A stretch of DNA of 64,000 nt from Anaerohalosphaeraceae bacterium (GTDB lineage Bacteria; Planctomycetota; Phycisphaerae; Sedimentisphaerales; Anaerohalosphaeraceae). Of this stretch, positions 1 through 8,743 are shown in pieces. Below the pieces are notes generated by a model. That model saw nothing but the letters and a program-made list of their open reading frames with translations, searched no databases and was not told the DNA's origin. Position 1 is the first letter of the stretch, and each line of letters opens with the position of its first letter. Position numbers and translations under genes: made by a program. The stretch is from contig DAOSUR010000001.1 in assembly GCA_035378985.1 (NCBI GenBank), positions 1-64,000 of the forward strand. Direction: 5' to 3'.

Positions 1-155
1 GCTGATTGTAAATATTACCCCTTCCCCGTTTGTCTTTGTCAAGAAAAAACAAAAAAATTCGAGCCTTTTTTAGAAAACAGATATTCTCCCCTCCACGTAT
101 CCGTACTTTTCCGGATAAGGATTAAAGATTCGAAATGGTTTGACAAATGATGTGT

Positions 156-467
156 TCAGGAAGGTTTTGCGGCTTCGAAGGCCGGACTGGGCAGCCCCTC
201 CGGATGAAAATGCAGTCGAAGCAAGGCCGAAAGCATCATAAAGTCCAGATAATAGTCCAGCGCTTCCGGGTCGGCCTTCAGCCATTTTTCCAGCCGGCGG
301 ACAAAACGGTCCTCCAGCAGGCCGTCCTGCAGCTTCAGCAGCAAAATCCCCAACCGCTCCAGCCGCGGCGACGGCGGCGGTACAGGTTCAATCACCTCAG
401 AAAGCAGATTGTTCAGCTCGTCAATCTGCGACTGAATCGACTGAAGTTTTTCCGATTCGTTTTCCAA
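156..467 (-). CDS. Small helical protein resembling a FecR N-terminal segment
   Basis: The 103-residue ORF starts at a TTG preceded by an AAGGA-type ribosome binding site about seven bases upstream. It has no signal peptide or membrane segment. Residues about 35-95 (L..LLLKLQDGLLE...V.RLE.WL..DPEALDYYLDFM.LSALL) follow the pattern of the cytoplasmic helical segment at the start of Planctomycete FecR-like anti-sigma proteins, and they align by eye with residues 10-60 of the FecR-like protein starting at 26,370. A proline-rich stretch near residue 30 separates a short coiled-coil-like start. Only the helical part is present, with no periplasmic FecR domain. It may be a soluble regulator or a remnant. 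Function is unknown and the start is uncertain. Confidence 0.5.
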   Translation of the reverse strand: MENESEKLQSIQSQIDELNNLLSEVIEPVPPPSPRLERLGILLLKLQDGLLEDRFVRRLEKWLKADPEALDYYLDFMMLSALLRLHFHPEGLPSPAFEAAKPS

Positions 468-617
468 CCCCTTTTTCCTTTTTTTTGAATTCGAAAGCCG
501 ACTGATTCAGCCGGATACACTCCTTAGGTATTATCGGCTAACGAACCGCCCCTCTGAACCGAAAAGATAGACCGCAAACCAAGAACCGGACAATGTAAAT
601 CTGCTTTGCCTTCTTTT

Positions 618-1808
618 TCAGCCCTCCAGCGTCTTGCCGTCCAGCACCTTCCACGGCAGGCCGTAGCGGTTCAAATCCTCCATAAAGGGATCGGGGTCAA
701 ACTGCTCCATATTAAAGACCCCTGCTCCTTTCCACTTGCCCTCGAGCATCATCTTGGCTCCAATCATAGCGGGCACACCGGTTGTGTAGGACACCGCCTG
801 CGCACCGACTTCGCGGTAGCATTCCGCGTGGTCACAAACATTGTAAATCATCATCTGACGGCGCTTGCCGCATTTAACCCCGTCGAAGATGCACCCGATG
901 CAGGTCTTGCCCTTGTATGTAACGCCCAACGAGCCCGGGTCCGGCAAAACGGCCTTCAAGAACTGCAGCGGAATAATCTTGTGCCCTTCATACTCCACCG
1001 AGTCGATCCGCGTCATTCCGACATTCTGCAGCACCCGCAGATGCGTCAAATACTGCTCGCCGAAGGTCATCCAGAATCGAATCCGCTTGAGTCCTCGAAT
1101 ATGTCTGACCAGCGACTCCAGCTCCTCGTGATAGAGCAGATACGATGCCCGCGGCCCAACCTCCGGATAGTCGATATCTTTGCGGACGCTCATCGGCTCA
1201 ATCTCAACCCACCGGCCGTTCTCCCAGTATTTGCCCTTCTGGGTAATCTCCCGAATATTAATCTCCGGATTGAAATTGGTTGCGAACGGATGTCCATGCT
1301 CGCCCGCATTGCAGTCCACAATATCCACGTAGTGAATCTCATCATAGAAATGCTTCTGGGCGTAGGCGCAGAAGACATTCGTCACGCCCGGGTCAAAGCC
1401 GCTGCCCAGCAGGGCCATAATGCCCGCCTGTGCATACCGGTCATGGTAGGCCCACTGCCATTTGTACTCGAACTTCGCCTCATCCTTCGGCTCATAGTTG
1501 GCCGTATCCAGATAATGGGTCCGCGTCGCCAGACACGCCTCCATAATCGGCAAATCCTGATACGGCAGCGCTACGTTAATCACCAGCTCCGGCTGATGCT
1601 TTTGAATAAGCGCCGCGACCTGTTTGGCGTCATCCGCATCCACCTGCTCGGTAACAATCGGACGGCTGACTTCCGAAGCAATCTTATCGCATTTGGCTTT
1701 GGTGCGGCTGGCCAGAACAATTTCGCTGAAAACCTGCGGCACCTGGGCACACTTTTTTACGACAACATTCCCCACTCCGCCGGCACCAATAATCAACACC
1801 TTCGCCAT
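618..1808 (-). CDS. Carboxynorspermidine / saccharopine dehydrogenase family protein
   Basis: The 396-residue protein begins with a Rossmann NAD(P)-binding fold (GAGGVG at residues 8-13) and is collinear with the saccharopine dehydrogenase superfamily. Length and N-terminus fit the bacterial carboxynorspermidine dehydrogenase branch, which reductively condenses L-aspartate-semialdehyde with a diamine in the alternative route to norspermidine or spermidine. It is cytoplasmic. No carboxynorspermidine decarboxylase gene lies next to it here, so the polyamine role rests on family resemblance; a lysine-pathway saccharopine dehydrogenase is the alternative. The gene is read away from the divergent lipoprotein gene at 1968. 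A 595-residue ORF on the opposite strand is its shadow. Confidence 0.85.
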   Translation of the reverse strand: MAKVLIIGAGGVGNVVVKKCAQVPQVFSEIVLASRTKAKCDKIASEVSRPIVTEQVDADDAKQVAALIQKHQPELVINVALPYQDLPIMEACLATRTHYLDTANYEPKDEAKFEYKWQWAYHDRYAQAGIMALLGSGFDPGVTNVFCAYAQKHFYDEIHYVDIVDCNAGEHGHPFATNFNPEINIREITQKGKYWENGRWVEIEPMSVRKDIDYPEVGPRASYLLYHEELESLVRHIRGLKRIRFWMTFGEQYLTHLRVLQNVGMTRIDSVEYEGHKIIPLQFLKAVLPDPGSLGVTYKGKTCIGCIFDGVKCGKRRQMMIYNVCDHAECYREVGAQAVSYTTGVPAMIGAKMMLEGKWKGAGVFNMEQFDPDPFMEDLNRYGLPWKVLDGKTLEG

Positions 1809-1901
1809 AAAAACCTCTTAAAAGCAATCCTAATTCCATTTATCTGCTTTTGTCTTTCCGAAAATATAACGCCATATAACGAAAAAGCCAGTTTTTTCCC
1901 A

Positions 1902-1929
1902 TTGAACTTTTCTTCCTTAAACTTATCCT
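1902..1929 (+). promoter_or_regulatory. Possible sigma70-type promoter for the lipoprotein gene
   Basis: TTGAAC at 1902-1907 and TATCCT at 1924-1929 are 16 bases apart and lie about 40 bases before the lipoprotein ATG. An alternative -10 TATAAC sits a few bases later. Match quality is moderate and there is no further support. Confidence 0.3.
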
Positions 1930-1967
1930 ATAACCAAACTGCTTTGTTTGAAATCAGGGAGGACTGT

Positions 1968-2393
1968 ATGAAAAAAGGATTGTTCCTTGTGCTGCTGATA
2001 GAGATTTACGGGTGTTCAAATTATCAGGCTGCGCGGGTTCCGCAACCCCCCGGGTTTTATATTCCGGCCATTTACGCGGCCGCCCAAATAAATGACAGTC
2101 CGACCCGCAACCAGGCCCTTCGCAATCTGGCTTACCGCAAAGACCTTACGGAAAAAGAATTGGAATACCTTGTGAATTTGCTCGCTATCCGAAAAGGAAC
2201 CAGCCAACAGATAAAAGATGTGCTGCTGACCGTCCTGAACCATCCATCTGCAACACTCCAAACCAAACAAAGGATTTCGGTCGTGCTGCCGAACTTGGGA
2301 CTTCTTCCGCTGGATCAAAAAGAAATCGTCGATGCTTTGGCGGCTAAAGCCGATAGAAAACAAGCTGCCGACGAGACCCTATCAAAGGATTAG
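1968..2393 (+). CDS. Small predicted lipoprotein
   Basis: The 141-residue protein starts at an ATG with a strong AGGGAGGA ribosome binding site four bases upstream. Residues 1-15 form a short lipoprotein signal peptide (MKKGLF, hydrophobic core) ending in I-Y-G-C, so Cys16 is the likely lipidated residue; the tyrosine at -2 is not typical. The mature part is all-helical, with a run of leucine-rich helices between residues 45 and 130 that could form HEAT-like pairs. No family was recognised. The longer frame running into it from upstream is antisense to the dehydrogenase and is not part of this gene. It is followed closely by the tRNA-Ala gene on the other strand. Confidence 0.65.
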   Translation: MKKGLFLVLLIEIYGCSNYQAARVPQPPGFYIPAIYAAAQINDSPTRNQALRNLAYRKDLTEKELEYLVNLLAIRKGTSQQIKDVLLTVLNHPSATLQTKQRISVVLPNLGLLPLDQKEIVDALAAKADRKQAADETLSKD

Positions 2394-2419
2394 AAAAACC
2401 ATTTTCCTCTACTTGTGAT

Positions 2420-2490
2420 TGGAGCTGGCGGGAATCGAACCCGCATCCCCGCGATGCGACCGCGGTGTACTCCCATTATACGACAGCCCC
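2420..2490 (-). tRNA. tRNA-Ala (anticodon CGC)
   Basis: The 71-nt gene folds as a full cloverleaf: acceptor GGGGCTG/CAGCTCC, D stem GTAT/GTAC, anticodon stem CCGCG/CGCGG with loop GTCGCAT giving anticodon CGC, a 4-nt variable loop, and T arm GCGGG-TTCGATT-CCCGC. The third acceptor pair is G3-U70, the main alanine identity element, and the discriminator is A73. CCA is not encoded after the discriminator base. Confidence 0.9.
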
Positions 2491-2532
2491 TCTGCCGACT
2501 TTGCTAACACTATACCAGAGCGATTCTTAAAA

Positions 2533-2760
2533 TCAAATGCTTTTTCCCCTCCAATTCACCATTTGTAAAAGACCGGCAAAGAATCCCAAGCCGCTGTCAA
2601 ACCCCAAACCTGAAACAGCAATCGGCGGCTGCGTGGGGTCTACCCACCTCAGCTGCAGCTGCAACATAATCGGGGGTTCATCCGCAAAGTTCAAAATCCG
2701 AAAAACATAACTGCCGGCGGCCGGCTCCATCATCACAATCAGCATCGGCGTAAACAGCAT
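2533..2760 (-). CDS. Unrecognised short ORF, possibly a gene remnant
   Basis: The ORF encodes 75 residues from the first ATG, with a beta-strand-rich composition and no signal peptide. The same frame stays open upstream to about 2,870 and reads like protein (for example FWRDDNELSTYLM before the ATG) but offers no ATG, GTG or TTG with a ribosome binding site. It may be the 3' end of a gene that lost its start, or a chance ORF. No family was recognised. Confidence 0.3.
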   Translation of the reverse strand: MLFTPMLIVMMEPAAGSYVFRILNFADEPPIMLQLQLRWVDPTQPPIAVSGLGFDSGLGFFAGLLQMVNWRGKSI

Positions 2761-2925
2761 CAGATACGTAGACAGTTCATTGTCATCTCTCCAGAAATTG
2801 GTCTTGCTATGGAGGCAATCTCCTTTCGAATTTTTTAAGTTTTGTATAGCACTATAATTATTTCTAATAGTACACCCAAAAAAATATTTCTTTTCAGAAA
2901 AAAAGGCAAGAATAGGACGAGATGC

Positions 2926-3438
2926 CTAAAAACCCCACTTTTCAAAACAGACAATTTTCTCCAGCGAAAGCCGTTGGGGGCTCTTCCACTCATCCGCCGG
3001 ATACCCGAGCGTCATCAATTCCACAAGTACTGCATCCGTAGGGATTTGCAAAATTCTGCGCACCTCGTGCGGCAGAAATGAACCAATCCAACACGTTGCC
3101 AGACCCAATTCGACCGCCTCCAGCGCTATATGCTCCAAGGCAATGGAGACATCAATCGGTGCAATGGGCTGGCCGCACCGCATCATATAGGAACTGACAG
3201 AGCAAGCCACTATCACGACCGGTGCCTGGGCCACAAAGGCCTGATTATAGGCCGCCTGGGCCAATTCTCTACGCTTTTGCTCCTCTGTAACAACGACAAA
3301 ACGCCAATCCTGCAGATTGCGGGCAGACGGAGCCAGCCGTGCCGCATCCAAAATCCGCATCAGTTTCTCTTTTTCAACCGGTTTTGAAAGATAAGCCCTG
3401 CAGGAATAACGATTTTCAATCGCTTTCATCACGTCCAT
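2926..3438 (-). CDS. Nitroreductase family protein
   Basis: The 170-residue protein has the small nitroreductase fold. It starts with the FMN-contacting R-Y-S-C-R-A-Y motif (about residues 9-15), followed by ILDAARLAPSARNLQDWRF (about 29-47), the usual second flavin and substrate region. Such enzymes are homodimeric flavoproteins that use NAD(P)H to reduce nitro compounds, quinones or similar acceptors in the cytoplasm. The length is at the short end for the family. It is probably monocistronic, and the sequence gives no clue to its substrate. Confidence 0.88.
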   Translation of the reverse strand: MDVMKAIENRYSCRAYLSKPVEKEKLMRILDAARLAPSARNLQDWRFVVVTEEQKRRELAQAAYNQAFVAQAPVVIVACSVSSYMMRCGQPIAPIDVSIALEHIALEAVELGLATCWIGSFLPHEVRRILQIPTDAVLVELMTLGYPADEWKSPQRLSLEKIVCFEKWGF

Positions 3439-3583
3439 TTTTCTCCCTTTCTCAACAAAATCGGTTCTATTTTACCTCAACCAAATGAACCCCCAAAATA
3501 CACCCAATCAAGAAACAATTTTTTCTTACAGAAAACCTTTTTTTGAAGTATCTTATCGGCTTAACAGCGAAGGAACAAGAACC

Positions 3584-4699
3584 ATGAGTTTGTTTCTGCT
3601 TTTTGGAATACTTTTAGGCGTTCTTGCTTTCGGTCTGTCCGCGGGCCTTACAGCCGTAGTCCGGCGGCTGGCTATCCGCATCGGCTTTGCGGCATACCCG
3701 CAGGCAGACCGCTATCATCAGTCTGTCGTTGCCTTGGGGGGCGGAATTGCCATTTTCGGCACTCTGCTGCTCCTGCTCTCGGCCGCTCTCCTATTCATCC
3801 AGTTCGGCTCTTCCCAAATCAGCGGGGCTTTCCCTTCCCTTGTTCCTTATATAGAGGGGTTCCGGACCAAACGTGTCGATTTACTGCTCGTCCTTGCGTG
3901 TGCTTTTGTTTTACACATTTTGGGGCTGTGGGATGATAAAAAACGGCTGGGGCCTTTTTCGAAGCTGACCGTGCAAATCCTCGTTTCCGCCGCGGCCGCA
4001 ACCCTGGCGGATATACGCCTGGAATTCTTCATCCAAAATCGACTGATTACGATTGTTCTGTCCGTACTGTGGATGGTCATTCTGATTAATGCCTTCAACT
4101 TTCTGGATAATATGGACGGCGTTTCCGCAGGCATTGCAGCCATTACAGCAGTCGTCCTGTTAACGGCCGCTATTCGAAGCGGACAGGTCTTTATCGGAGG
4201 ATTGGCTGTTCTCCTTCTGGGAAGTCTGCTGGGATTCCTGGTCTTTAACTTCCCTCCCGCAACAATCTTTATGGGGGATGCCGGTTCGCTGGTTATCGGC
4301 TTTTTTGTGGCCGTACTGACTTTGCGGACAACCTATTATAATCCGGCCCTTGAACTGCACCTCAGTGCCGTTTTTATGCCGCTGATTGTTATGGCCGTTC
4401 CGTTGTATGATTTTGCCAGTGTGGTTTTTCTCCGCATCCGTCAGGGCAAAAACCCTCTGACTGGGGATACACAGCACTTTTCTCATCGACTCCGCCGGCG
4501 GGGACTGTCCGACAGGCAGGTGGCTTTGACGCTTTATCTGGCAACCCTGTGCACATCCGCCGGGGCCGTTGTCCTGCAGAAAACAGACTGGATGGGAGCT
4601 GTTTTGATTTTTCTTCAAACCCTGATGGTGCTTGGAGTCATCGCTGTTCTCGAAAGCAGCGGACAGATGAACGCGAATTCCTTCAGAGAAAGAAAATGA
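3584..4699 (+). CDS. WecA/MraY-type undecaprenyl-phosphate sugar-1-phosphate transferase
   Basis: The 371-residue polytopic membrane protein belongs to glycosyltransferase family 4. Signature loops are visible in order: GLWDDKKRLGP near residue 115 (Asp-Asp pair), NAFNFLDNMDGVSAG near 170, FMGDAGSLVIG near 230, and HFSHRLRRRGLS near 305. It transfers a GlcNAc-1-P-like group from a UDP-sugar to undecaprenyl phosphate, the first membrane step of surface polysaccharide synthesis. WecA/TagO-type is favoured over MraY because no cell-wall cluster surrounds it and it overlaps an O-antigen-ligase-like gene. The ATG at 3584 with GAAGGAAC upstream is preferred over an earlier in-frame start, because the membrane segment begins directly after it. 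Confidence 0.85.
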   Translation: MSLFLLFGILLGVLAFGLSAGLTAVVRRLAIRIGFAAYPQADRYHQSVVALGGGIAIFGTLLLLLSAALLFIQFGSSQISGAFPSLVPYIEGFRTKRVDLLLVLACAFVLHILGLWDDKKRLGPFSKLTVQILVSAAAATLADIRLEFFIQNRLITIVLSVLWMVILINAFNFLDNMDGVSAGIAAITAVVLLTAAIRSGQVFIGGLAVLLLGSLLGFLVFNFPPATIFMGDAGSLVIGFFVAVLTLRTTYYNPALELHLSAVFMPLIVMAVPLYDFASVVFLRIRQGKNPLTGDTQHFSHRLRRRGLSDRQVALTLYLATLCTSAGAVVLQKTDWMGAVLIFLQTLMVLGVIAVLESSGQMNANSFRERK

Positions 4700-7011
4700 A
4701 GAAAGCGTCTCTTTCTGCAAAAGTGAAACCTTCGATTTTTTCGACTTTAGGGGAAAATACGGCTCTGATTCTGATTCTGGGGGTTTTGGTCCTTCGCTCC
4801 GTTTTTATCGAAATAACCTATTATTCCGCCCCCGTTACCCCTTCTCTTCTTCTCCCCGGGCCGGTAAACAGTCTGCTGATTTCTTTCCTTCTGCTCCTCA
4901 TCTTTTTTGTGCATCAGGCCGCTCAGATTCTCCGCCCCCCCGACCGCCAAATCAGCGACCGGCTCACATTCGGAGCAATCCTTTTCATTTTACTGGGGCT
5001 GTTTTCCTTTTTCGCCGCATCGAACAAATGCGATGCATTGACGGAACTGACAACGTTGGCCGCACCGCTGCTGATTCTTCCGACGGCCTCCGAATTATTC
5101 CGAAAAACCGACCGCATTCTCCTCTTCCTGTGGGTCTTGACCGCTCTCGGGATCACCGCTGTCTATCAGTGCCGGGAACAGGCCATGACCGACAACGAAA
5201 CCGTCCTGCGCAATTATGAGCAAAATCCGCAGAAGGTTTTGGAGGAACTGGGAATCGAGCCGGGTACTCTCAAACAATGGCAGTTTGAACATCGGCTCCG
5301 TTCCAAAGACGTCCGGGGGTTTCTGACCACAAGCAATTCAACCGGTTCTTTTCTGCTACTGTGCATATTCGGCGGTCTGGGGCTCCTGACGTATGCAAGG
5401 TACCAGCCCCCTTCTCAGGGACGACTCGTTCAGATTCTTCTGTACCTGCCGATCATCCTTCTTCTTGCCTACGGTCTGTTCCTATGCAGAAGCCGAGGAG
5501 CAATCACAGCGGGTCTCATCTGCCTTTTCGGCTGGATTTTCTGTGTTTGGCAGGGCAAGCGGATTTGGCCTCATCGAAAAAAACTGGTAGTCCTCGGGCT
5601 GTTTTGCGCAGCCGCAACCGTTCTTTCAGCCATTCTCTATGGAATCCGGCACGGCCGACTGCCGGGTCCCAATGCCATGCTGGTCCGCTGGCAGTACTGG
5701 GTCAGCACCCTTCAGATGATTGCGGAACATCCGCTGCGAGGGGTCGGCGGCGGCAACTTTACAATCTGGTATCCGCTGTATAAAATCCCGGCAGCTCCTG
5801 AACTCATCCGTGACCCGCACAATTTTCTTCTGTCGCTGGCCGCTCAATACGGCATTCCTGCAGCCCTGATTTTTACAGGCATTCTGCTCCTGCCGCTGTG
5901 GACAACCCTCCGGTCGGACCGTCCTTCTTGTGAACCTCAGACAACTAAGGGGCCTTCTCTGCCCACAGGGCTTCTTCTTCTGGCCTTTTCAGCCATAATG
6001 CTTCTGATAGTACGTCCTGGGGTAGCCGAACAAACCGATGCGGAAACAGACCCGTTCATTCGCGGGGCCTATTATCTGGTGTTTTATCTGGCTCCGGCCG
6101 GGGTCATGCTTCTGACTCTCGGCCTTTTGATTCTGGCCGGACGCGTACCGACAGATCAGCCGCTCCTGCGACGGGCTCTTCTGCCCGCTCTCGGATGGGG
6201 CATCTTGTCCGTTCTTATTCACAATTTGATTGATTTCGCTGTTTTCGAAACAGCCGTTTTGACCGCTTTGATGCTCTGTTTGGCCGCCGTCTGGGCGTTT
6301 ACGGCTCCCTCCCGTCCCTTCCTGCTCGGGAATTTCCTCCGACGAGGGGGTCTTCTTGCCCTTCTGTCCGGCGCTTTTGCCGTCTCGTTCTATTGGGGGA
6401 TGCTTCTTCCTTTCCGGGCGGGCTTACTCATCCAAGAAGCTTTTCGAAATCCCTCTGAAAGCATCCATCTGCTGCAGAAGGCCGAGGAAAAAGACCCGCT
6501 TTCTCCGCAGCCCGCATGGTATCAGGGGCAAATCCTTCTTCAGCAGGCGGAGAGCAGAATTATCGGCAAGCAGATGACTCTCGAAAAAGCTGAAAAAGCT
6601 TTTGCCCGTGCCCTAACCCGCAATCCGCACGACTATCGTCTGATGGAAGCGATAGGAGACTTGTTTCTCCTGCGTGCCGAATCCGAAAAATCGGAAGACC
6701 TCCAAAAACAATTCCGTCAAAAAAGTTATCACTGGACCCTGCAGGCATGGGAGCATTTCCCCGGGAGCGACCGGCTGGCCTACAAACTCGGACTGCTTTC
6801 CGAACAAAATGAACGTGCGGAAGAAGCCGTCGGCTGGTACGCTCTGGCAATAAAAATTGAAGAGGACTACCGCAGACAATTTCAGCAAATGTACCCGGAG
6901 TACCCAATATTCAGCCGGCTGGGGGAAGGCCGATATCACTATGCAAAAGCATTTGTTCAATCAAAAACAGAAAACCGTCCCGCACCGGAAACTCCGCCGC
7001 CCTCCCCGTAA
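4696..7011 (+). CDS. O-antigen ligase / Wzy-like membrane protein with C-terminal TPR repeats
   Basis: The 771-residue protein has about a dozen transmembrane segments over residues 15-590. It carries the Wzy_C/O-antigen-ligase region around residues 330-385 (AEHPLRGVGGGNF, then RDPHNFLLSLAAQYG), which forms the large periplasmic loop. The C-terminus, about residues 600-755, is soluble and consists of tetratricopeptide-like helices. Proteins of this layout polymerise or ligate undecaprenyl-linked glycans. The start overlaps the stop of the preceding sugar-phosphate transferase (ATGA at 4696-4699), so the two are translationally coupled and probably act on the same glycan. Confidence 0.8.
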   Translation: MKKASLSAKVKPSIFSTLGENTALILILGVLVLRSVFIEITYYSAPVTPSLLLPGPVNSLLISFLLLLIFFVHQAAQILRPPDRQISDRLTFGAILFILLGLFSFFAASNKCDALTELTTLAAPLLILPTASELFRKTDRILLFLWVLTALGITAVYQCREQAMTDNETVLRNYEQNPQKVLEELGIEPGTLKQWQFEHRLRSKDVRGFLTTSNSTGSFLLLCIFGGLGLLTYARYQPPSQGRLVQILLYLPIILLLAYGLFLCRSRGAITAGLICLFGWIFCVWQGKRIWPHRKKLVVLGLFCAAATVLSAILYGIRHGRLPGPNAMLVRWQYWVSTLQMIAEHPLRGVGGGNFTIWYPLYKIPAAPELIRDPHNFLLSLAAQYGIPAALIFTGILLLPLWTTLRSDRPSCEPQTTKGPSLPTGLLLLAFSAIMLLIVRPGVAEQTDAETDPFIRGAYYLVFYLAPAGVMLLTLGLLILAGRVPTDQPLLRRALLPALGWGILSVLIHNLIDFAVFETAVLTALMLCLAAVWAFTAPSRPFLLGNFLRRGGLLALLSGAFAVSFYWGMLLPFRAGLLIQEAFRNPSESIHLLQKAEEKDPLSPQPAWYQGQILLQQAESRIIGKQMTLEKAEKAFARALTRNPHDYRLMEAIGDLFLLRAESEKSEDLQKQFRQKSYHWTLQAWEHFPGSDRLAYKLGLLSEQNERAEEAVGWYALAIKIEEDYRRQFQQMYPEYPIFSRLGEGRYHYAKAFVQSKTENRPAPETPPPSP

Positions 7012-7022
7012 ATCATTCAGCT

Positions 7023-7775
7023 CTACGATTCAATCCGCCCCAGGATGCTGTCCGGAATGTCAAAATTGGCATAGACATTCTGCACATCATCGTGGTCTTC
7101 AATATCCTCCATCAGGCCGAGGATTTTTCGGGCTGTCTCCTCATCCGTCACCTGCACATGGGTTTGGGGTACCATGGCAATTTCTGCAGAAGACAGCGGG
7201 ATATTCCGCGTCTGAAGAGCCTTCTTCAAGGACTCAAAAGCAGCCGGCGGACAGGTGATTTCATACAATCGTCCGGTGTTCTGCAAATCCTCCGCCCCCG
7301 CTGACAAGGCCAGTTCCAGAAGTTCATCTTCTCCGATAGCGGATGTATCGACGGTAATTAATCCTTTCTTCGAGAACATCCAGCTCACGCAGCCGCTGGC
7401 CCCCAGCGAACCGCCTCGTCTCTCAAAGATTTTCTTAATTTCGGGAGCCGTCCGATTGCGGTTATCTGTCAGTCCCTCAATCATCACCGCCACTCCGCCG
7501 GGTGCATAGCCCTCATACAGCACTTCTTCGTAATGCACGCCGCCCAGCTCACCCGTACCCTTTTTGATGGCCTTTTCAATCGTATCTTTTGGCATGTTGG
7601 CCGCTTTGGCTTTATCGATGGCGTATCGAAGAGGCAGATTGGCCTCCGGGTCTCCGCCGCCATTCTTGGCCGCCACAATAATCATTCGGGCAATTTTGCT
7701 CCAGAGCTTGCCGCGTTTGGCGTCATTGGCTGCCTTCTTATGCTTGATGCCTGCCCAGTGTGAATGTCCTGCCAT
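7023..7775 (-). CDS. yebC: YebC/PmpR family DNA-binding regulator (TACO1 family)
   Basis: The 250-residue protein begins with the invariant MAGHSHWAGIKHKKAANDAKRG-like block and keeps the family length and three-domain layout. Family members are cytoplasmic; they act as transcriptional regulators, and recent work on relatives also links them to translation of difficult peptide stretches. The gene lies 41 bases downstream of hisG on the same strand and is convergent with the O-antigen-ligase-like gene. It is the last gene of the nusA-to-yebC run. Confidence 0.93.
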   Translation of the reverse strand: MAGHSHWAGIKHKKAANDAKRGKLWSKIARMIIVAAKNGGGDPEANLPLRYAIDKAKAANMPKDTIEKAIKKGTGELGGVHYEEVLYEGYAPGGVAVMIEGLTDNRNRTAPEIKKIFERRGGSLGASGCVSWMFSKKGLITVDTSAIGEDELLELALSAGAEDLQNTGRLYEITCPPAAFESLKKALQTRNIPLSSAEIAMVPQTHVQVTDEETARKILGLMEDIEDHDDVQNVYANFDIPDSILGRIES

Positions 7776-7816
7776 ATCCGTCTTCCCGCTTTGAATGGTT
7801 CCCTTATTTTCGCTGA

Positions 7817-8743
7817 TTAATGAATCACTTTATTGAGAGAATAGGTGATGATCCCGGAAGCGCCCGCATATTTCAGCCGTGGAATCAGCTCACGTTCAAC
7901 CTTTTCCTCCACCACAATTTCCACAGCCGCATAGTCCGAATCCGCCAGCGGGGAAACCGTCGGGCTCTTTTCCGCCGGAAGAATCTGCAGAACAGCCGGC
8001 AAATCCTTTTTGGCGACATTCATCTTCATTCCGACAAGAGTTTTTGCATTGATGGCTGCATTCAGGAGAATGGCCAGATTCTCAATTTTCTGCCTCTTGA
8101 ACGAATCCTTCCACGCCTGCCGATTGGCGATAAAACGGGTCGTAGAGACCAGAACAGTATCCACAATGCGGAGGTTGTTGGCCCGCAGGGAAGAGCCCGT
8201 TTCCGTCAGTTCTACAATGCCGTTGACCAGCCGGGCCTTGACTTCCGTCGCTCCCCAGCTGAACTCCACCTTCACCCGAATTTTTTTACGGCGGAAATAC
8301 CGCTGCGTGACACCGACCAGTTCCGTTGCAATAATGCCTCCTTCGAGGTCTTCGGGGTTTTGGACTTTCGATTCATTCGGAACAGCCAGAACCCAGCGGG
8401 CCGGTGCAGAAGTTGCCTTGCTGTATTCAAGCGGACAGACCTCGTGGACTTTGGAATTGTTTTCCATAATCCAGTCATAGCCGGTAAAGCCCGCATCCAG
8501 AACCCCGGCCTCCACATAACGGCTCATTTCCTGGGCCCGCAGCAGAATCGGCTGAATCTGAGGGTCATCGATCTGCGGAAAATAACTTCGATCCGCTCCC
8601 GTTATGGAAAACCCCGCCTTCGCAAACAGATCAATCGTGGCATTCTGCAGACTGCCCTTGGGAATTCCCAGTTTCAGAACGGGCTGGGACAGCTGGTTGT
8701 CTTTTGATGGATTTTTCATTTGCTCTGACTGTCGTGCACTCAT
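7817..8743 (-). CDS. hisG: ATP phosphoribosyltransferase, long form
   Basis: The 308-residue enzyme catalyses the first step of histidine synthesis, ATP plus PRPP to phosphoribosyl-ATP. LKLGIPKGSLQ near residue 24 opens the catalytic domain, and ELTETGSSLRANNLRIVDTVL near residue 178 is the PRPP region. The roughly 75 C-terminal residues fit the ACT-like regulatory domain of the long, hexameric, histidine-inhibited form, so no HisZ partner is needed. The ATG overlaps the stop of the upstream endonuclease III-like gene (ATGA). About 23 residues precede the usual family start, so an ATG eight codons in (MKNPSKD) is also possible. No other his gene is nearby. Confidence 0.92.
   Translation of the reverse strand: MSARQSEQMKNPSKDNQLSQPVLKLGIPKGSLQNATIDLFAKAGFSITGADRSYFPQIDDPQIQPILLRAQEMSRYVEAGVLDAGFTGYDWIMENNSKVHEVCPLEYSKATSAPARWVLAVPNESKVQNPEDLEGGIIATELVGVTQRYFRRKKIRVKVEFSWGATEVKARLVNGIVELTETGSSLRANNLRIVDTVLVSTTRFIANRQAWKDSFKRQKIENLAILLNAAINAKTLVGMKMNVAKKDLPAVLQILPAEKSPTVSPLADSDYAAVEIVVEEKVERELIPRLKYAGASGIITYSLNKVIH

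Noticed and set aside
606..1967. Long plus-strand ORF opposite the dehydrogenase
   Set aside because: It is antisense to a clearly conserved enzyme. Only its last part, from the ATG at 1968 with a ribosome binding site, is a real gene.
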